This document shows positions 60,499 to 64,000 of a stretch of DNA of 64,000 nt, piece by piece. The notes under the pieces are model-generated. The model made no database searches, was not told where the DNA came from, and worked only from the letters and a program-made list of their open reading frames with translations. The stretch comes from an uncultured Methanobrevibacter sp. (GTDB lineage: Archaea > Methanobacteriota > Methanobacteria > Methanobacteriales > Methanobacteriaceae). Within the stretch, counting starts at the first letter, position 1, and the number at the start of each line of letters is the position of its first letter. The position numbers and the translations under genes are program-made. The DNA lies in the NCBI RefSeq assembly GCF_902771435.1, contig NZ_CACXXB010000017.1:41409-105408 (forward strand), in the 5' to 3' direction.

Positions 60499-61557
60499 AT
60501 TAATGTGATGTTGCTTGATAAGGAAAACAAGCTATCTAAAGAGCAGAAACTCACATTAATTCTTTAAGCAAGAAAAATATACATCCCTCAAGTGGCTAAG
60601 GAGATATTACAAGGCGGAATGATCGATGGTGAAGGCTTAATCAAACCTCTGCAGAGATGGGACAAATCCATAGGAAAATATATCAAACCGATATCTCTTG
60701 AAATCGGTGCTCACGGCTACGGTTTGAAAAAGGAATTCAATGATGACAATGAAGTTCAGCTGTACCTACATGAAATGCCAAAGGACATTGTCAACGGATC
60801 ACCTGAAGAGTTTGATAACTACGTCAGTGTTGAGGAGGGAACATTGACTGTTAAATACGAACCTGATGAGGTCATTAACTTCATGTACAATGAAATCTAC
60901 TCGGAAGCACAAAGCAGTATCTTAAACTGCCTTGATGACATTTATCACAAATGCAATCTTGAAAGAAACCAGGTTGAAAGAATCAACAAGGACAATATCA
61001 TTGAAGTCAAGCCTTCACTTGACGCTAACGGACAGCCAATAATCATGGAGTTTTCTTCAACCGCCAAGGAAAACCTTTATGCAGATTATGGAACCACTGC
61101 AAATTCAAATGTGGCTATTGTACCTCTGGGAATTGAATCAAAAATCTTAGGTGGTAACAACTACCAGTCAGACTATACCAGACAAACTGAAATCTTTAGA
61201 AATAATATCCTAAGGACTTTCGTGACGCCGCAGTCTCAGGCAGGTAATGAGAAATCAAACCAGAATGTTGCGGAATACATTAACGATTCAGCTATTACAG
61301 GGTTTATCGTTAATGTGGCCAACGACCAGAAATGGGTTTTGAAATACTGCAACCAGCTGTTGAACATGCAACTGGAGCTGATGGGTATCAGTGAAAGTTT
61401 GGATATCTATTTCATCTATTCAAGGGATGACGTTATAAAATACATTATGGAACTTTCAGCTGAAGGTGATGGAATCTATAAGAATTATCTAAGCAACTTT
61501 GAGGAGGAACAGCCTGTCGGTGAGAGGATAGTATCTGATGCAGGTGTTGAAGTATAA
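60499..61557 (+). pseudogene. Portal-like gene, truncated and with stop codon
   Basis: Second copy of the portal-like gene, matching from residue 82 of the intact copy to the end. The first about 80 codons are missing. An in-frame TAA at 60565 replaces the Trp codon of ILWARKI. The rest (from 60592) stays open, 321 codons. Codon choices differ widely from the intact copy, except two blocks of exact identity of 77 bases (61150-61226 = 55034-55110) and 65 bases (61273-61337 = 55157-55221). Confidence 0.75.
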
Positions 61558-61623
61558 TTTTTCTTGCAAAATATTTATATGTAAGTTGATACATAATATA
61601 AATTGAATTTTATAGGAGGTAAA

Positions 61624-61708
61624 AATTTCTTTTGAAGTTCAGCCTGTATATCCTTGTCTCGACGAGGGGCGAATTAGGTGGTATACGGGTTCTTCTATCA
61701 TTCATTAA
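61624..61708 (+). pseudogene. Short phage-like gene remnant after portal pseudogene
   Basis: The plus strand reads SFEVQPVYPCLDEGRIRWYT and a few more residues before a stop; AGGAGGT precedes it as if it were the start of a gene. There is no usual start codon just after the box apart from near-cognate codons. It may be the first part of a head gene that followed the portal. Low certainty. Confidence 0.35.
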
Positions 61709-61715
61709 ACTAATT

Positions 61716-62325
61716 TTAATTTTCATATACAAATTTAATTACTTTGTTTTTTATCAAATCAAGAAATTCATGATTTTCATTTTCAAAATTCTGGAATGCT
61801 GACCATGAAATTAAATCTGCCATCTGTAAACCTTTATAGTGCATTGAATCCGCATGTTCTATAGTGATAGGTTGCTTTTGAATATTAGTTAAACTGTTTA
61901 AAAAGAGTTCATTGAAATTGTCAATTTCTTTTTGTTTGTTTTTTTGATTTGTCAATGAATATGAAAGTGGGTTTATCGATATTGATTAATTCAGCCAGTT
62001 TTGAAGCTAAAATGTCATACACTTCCTTGTTGTCATATTCATAACCTATTTTATATCTGTTTATCTTATCAAAAACGATTATGAAAGTCTCATAGTCGAT
62101 GTTGTCTAATTTTTTAAGGATTTTTATTTTTAAATCAGGAGGTAAGTTTCCGCCTTTGATTTCAGCAGAGCTTAACATTTTCTTTTTGAATGACCTTCAG
62201 GATTTCTTAATTGCCTTATCCAGCTTTTTTGAATCCTTAACTTTAATGGCAGCTATGATAAAATACTTGGAACTGCCTTGTTTGGTTCCCAAATCTCCGC
62301 TTTCATCAATATAAATATAAGACAT
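61716..62325 (-). pseudogene. DUF3800 domain protein, broken by stop and frameshift
   Basis: From the ATG at 62325 the frame reads MSYIYIDESGDLGTKQGSSK, the diagnostic start of DUF3800 (RNase H-like fold with Y-I-D-E-S-G). A TGA at 62197-62199 interrupts it after 42 codons. The same frame goes on to about 61930 (VFDKINRYKIGYEYDNKEVY), then shifts into another frame that gives the C-terminal IEHADSMHYKGLQMADLISW to the stop at 61716. DUF3800 genes are common in phages and mobile islands. Both lesions look real and support decay of this region. Confidence 0.8.
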
Positions 62326-62441
62326 ATTTAAAACCTGATTATAATTATTTTAATAACACTAATAATCTATTTTTCATCATTAATTAATTTTTTTGTGTTA
62401 AGATACAATATAAATATTTATATAAAATAAGTAATAAAATA

Positions 62442-62464
62442 TATAATAAATAATATAATAAAAA
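62442..62464 (+). promoter_or_regulatory. Promoter-like element, second copy
   Basis: Same 23 bases as at 54101-54123, ahead of the scaffold/protease-like gene. AT-rich; contains TATAATA and AATATAATA. Confidence 0.5.
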
Positions 62465-62473
62465 GTGATAATA

Positions 62474-63412
62474 ATGAGGCATGAACTTTTTGAAGTCGGA
62501 TCCTATGACTACTCCGATTTGGATGACAGACTAACTAAACCAGTTGAATGGACTGAAGATGATCTAAAGCTAATAGCTGAAAATTATCGTGGCGGAATTC
62601 CTTTAACTTCAGAGCATGATAAGATCTATGTTGGCATTGGAAATAATATTGAATATGAAGATGGTAAGCTATTCATTGAAGTGCCCGATGAACTGGATAT
62701 GGAAGGAAAAGGACTGTCTCCTAAAGTTGATGTCTTATTAAAAGATAAAGGAGATTCATTTGGAATTGATACTATGAGCTTAATAGACGTAGGCGTTACT
62801 AAACACCCAAGAAAAATAAGACTTCTGAATTCTGAAATAACAGGAGAAACCGGAAATCCTGAACCAGCACCACAGCCACCTGCAAAAGACAATAATGTAG
62901 CAACAAGTTTATTGTTGGAGAAGCTGCAGGGAAAGGATGCTGAAATTGGAAAGCTTCAGGATGAAATAAATAATCTAAAAGAAGAATCCAAAAAGTATGA
63001 TGAGATAAAAAAAGCTATTGAAGAAAATAAAGAGTATATTGATAATAAAGAAGAAATCCTAAAAGAATTGTCTGAGCTTAGAAAAGCTGAAAATGAAAGG
63101 AAAATAAAAGAGTACGAAGCCAAATATAACTTTAACTATAATGAAAACGCTCAGGATAAAGAAATAATTGATAAACTATTATCTGGTGATGTTGATATGG
63201 AGCTAATGGAAAAACTGGCTGAGAGAAGAATTAAAATTGAAGCTAGTAATGACGGTTCCACTCCTGGAGGAAGAAATCCTGAAAACTCCGGCGATACTGG
63301 TGAAACAGGATCAACTGGCAGCACTGGAGATGAAGATTCACCTTCTTTTACAACTCGTGAAGAATATAATAAGATATTAAAGGACATGGGATTCAATAGA
63401 ACTAGAATATAG
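62474..63412 (+). CDS. Phage scaffold/prohead-protease-like protein
   Basis: A 312-residue protein; ATG at 62474 follows GTGATAA, and GTG at 62465 is less likely. Residues 1-125 form a beta-rich domain with PLTSEHDKIYVGIGNNIEYEDGKLFIEV and SLIDVGVTKHPR, reminiscent of capsid maturation proteases. Residues 145-235 are a long coiled coil typical of scaffolding proteins (LQGKDAEIGKLQDEINNLKEE). The tail 265-295 is rich in G, S, T and E. Together this suits a capsid assembly protein with N-terminal protease-like domain. It is a pattern-based call; no capsid gene is visible before the window changes character. Confidence 0.55.
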   Translation: MRHELFEVGSYDYSDLDDRLTKPVEWTEDDLKLIAENYRGGIPLTSEHDKIYVGIGNNIEYEDGKLFIEVPDELDMEGKGLSPKVDVLLKDKGDSFGIDTMSLIDVGVTKHPRKIRLLNSEITGETGNPEPAPQPPAKDNNVATSLLLEKLQGKDAEIGKLQDEINNLKEESKKYDEIKKAIEENKEYIDNKEEILKELSELRKAENERKIKEYEAKYNFNYNENAQDKEIIDKLLSGDVDMELMEKLAERRIKIEASNDGSTPGGRNPENSGDTGETGSTGSTGDEDSPSFTTREEYNKILKDMGFNRTRI

Positions 63413-63550
63413 CTATGATGGTGTTTTCTTACTTTTCCACCGGAGCTAGAATTATTCATTGATTTGCTCGTTGTTTATTTAGTGGGGAAATGTTTTAAGT
63501 GTTTTCATTTCCCCTAAAATATTGCATTGAAACCCTTAATGCCTAATTAA

Positions 63551-63566
63551 TGGGGGCAAGCCCCCA
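63551..63566. repeat. Hairpin 1 of the array
   Basis: TGGGGG and CCCCCA around CAAG, a six-pair stem. Confidence 0.6.
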
Positions 63567-63622
63567 TTTAATTACCCAAGAAAGCCAATGCAATTATAAT
63601 CAAGTTTACAAAACTTAACCCC

Positions 63623-63647
63623 GAACCGACCGATAAATGGTCGGTTC
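63623..63647. repeat. Hairpin 2 of the array
   Basis: GAACCGACC and GGTCGGTTC around a seven-base loop; nine perfect pairs. Confidence 0.65.
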
Positions 63648-63687
63648 TTAAATTTGATAAAATCATTAATTTCAAATCCATAAACTC

Positions 63688-63712
63688 GGAATAGGGGACA
63701 AGCCCCTATTCC
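63688..63712. repeat. Hairpin 3 of the array
   Basis: GGAATAGGGG and CCCCTATTCC around ACAAG; ten perfect pairs. Confidence 0.65.
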
Positions 63713-63753
63713 TCGGAACCGATAAAGCTATTTTTGTTAGGTCTATAGTATTG

Positions 63754-63775
63754 GCCTTTCGCTTACGCTCAAGGC
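63754..63775. repeat. Hairpin 4 of the array
   Basis: GCCTT and AAGGC around a 12-base loop; weaker than the others. Confidence 0.4.
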
Positions 63776-63778
63776 ATC

Positions 63779-63802
63779 CAGTCCGACCTGAAGGTCGGAC
63801 TG
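63779..63802. repeat. Hairpin 5 of the array
   Basis: CAGTCCGACC and GGTCGGACTG around TGAA; ten perfect pairs. Confidence 0.65.
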
Positions 63803-63856
63803 CATATAATGGTGCCGCTGGTTAAATAAAATTAGTTTTCTTCATTGATGACTTAC

Positions 63857-63882
63857 GGAACCAACCGGCAAGGGTCGGTTCC
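63857..63882. repeat. Hairpin 6 of the array
   Basis: GGAACCAACC and GGTCGGTTCC around a six-base loop, one mismatch. Confidence 0.6.
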
Positions 63883-63900
63883 TCCTTATAGTATATGCTC

Positions 63901-63974
63901 GCCAATTCTATTCACCCAGGCCTCCCACAGATGCCTCCCTTCGGTCGGCATCGGGTCGGCCTGGGCGAATTGGC
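63901..63974. repeat. Nested hairpin 7 of the array
   Basis: Three nested stems: GCCAATTC with GAATTGGC, CCCAGGCC with GGCCTGGG, and GATGCC with GGCATC. The nesting over 74 bases suggests a folded RNA. Confidence 0.65.
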
Positions 63975-64000
63975 TCGCTTATAACATGGGTATGGCAAGG

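Larger units (their letters stand above)
63413..64000. other. Non-coding region with array of GC-rich hairpins
   Basis: At least seven strong palindromes lie in 63551-63974, detailed in the findings. Stems are rich in GGTCGG/CCGACC and GGGG/CCCC, in contrast to the AT-rich surroundings. No coding frame above about 60 codons is seen. The region continues past the window edge. Confidence 0.6.

Noticed and set aside
61640..61690. Possible tRNA because of GGTGGT and CGACGAGG runs
   Set aside because: No acceptor stem, T-arm or anticodon stem can be folded.
63541..63980. Tandem hairpins as simple terminators
   Set aside because: None is followed by a T-run, there are at least seven, and no gene ends among them after 63412.

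Overview
The window looks like part of the chromosome of a methanogenic archaeon of the order Methanobacteriales, most likely a Methanobrevibacter-like gut or rumen species. The evidence is: a Fae-Hps fusion, F420-dependent Mtd, fused Kae1-Bud32, archaeal RfcS/RfcL, a Hef helicase-nuclease, a PIN-ATPase-KH protein, two Mur-type ligases without a bacterial murein operon (as in pseudomurein makers), AT-rich DNA with TATA-type promoters, ribosome binding sites resembling GGAGGTGAT, and several large secreted adhesin-like proteins. The genus is an inference from gene content.

Layout. 1-8.7 kb: thrS (cut by the window edge), fae-hps, a zinc-ribbon protein, a coiled-coil protein, an iron-sulfur flavoprotein, a lipid-linked-sugar flippase, a ModE/TOBE regulator, a ferredoxin, hisB, and a broken copy of mtd. 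8.9-17 kb: tRNA-Val, ilvE-uppP, an adhesin-like protein, a CobT-like protein, Kae1-Bud32 and a SpoIIM-like protein. 17-30.5 kb: rdgB, ribosomal S15, a RecJ-like DHH protein, the aconitase X large subunit, two tandem Mur ligases (one with a MurT-like cysteine cluster), Hef, and on the minus strand an operon hisS-hisI-PIN/ATPase/KH-TIM barrel. 30.5-33.2 kb: a rhuM gene interrupted by an IscB element with its own upstream omega-RNA region. 33.2-53.5 kb: aroE, rfcS-rfcL, htpX-trmI, a solute-binding protein with a CPBP protease, nadE-leuS, a UbiB kinase, small membrane proteins, and a MacB-like ABC exporter whose ATPase lacks a segment. 53.5-64 kb: a decayed provirus-like accessory region with one intact and one broken portal-like gene, a secreted papain-like protease with Ig-like repeats, an adhesin-like protein, a broken DUF3800 gene, a scaffold/protease-like phage protein, and a 0.5 kb stretch packed with GC-rich hairpins.

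How the genes fit together. Housekeeping genes cover translation (thrS, leuS, hisS, S15, TrmI, Kae1-Bud32), replication and repair (RFC, Hef, RecJ-like, PIN-ATPase), one-carbon metabolism (Fae-Hps, Mtd) and amino acid synthesis (hisB, hisI, ilvE, aroE). Cell-wall genes (flippase, uppP, two Mur ligases) are scattered through the core. The most unusual items are: the IscB element that truncated rhuM; a 20-bp leader motif carrying an ATG-AGT-AAT start at three sites, one of which forms a tiny ORF ending 2 nt before htpX; the portal duplication flanking a secreted protease; the hairpin array at the right edge; and out-of-family deletions in mtd and an ABC ATPase that are either real lesions or assembly faults.
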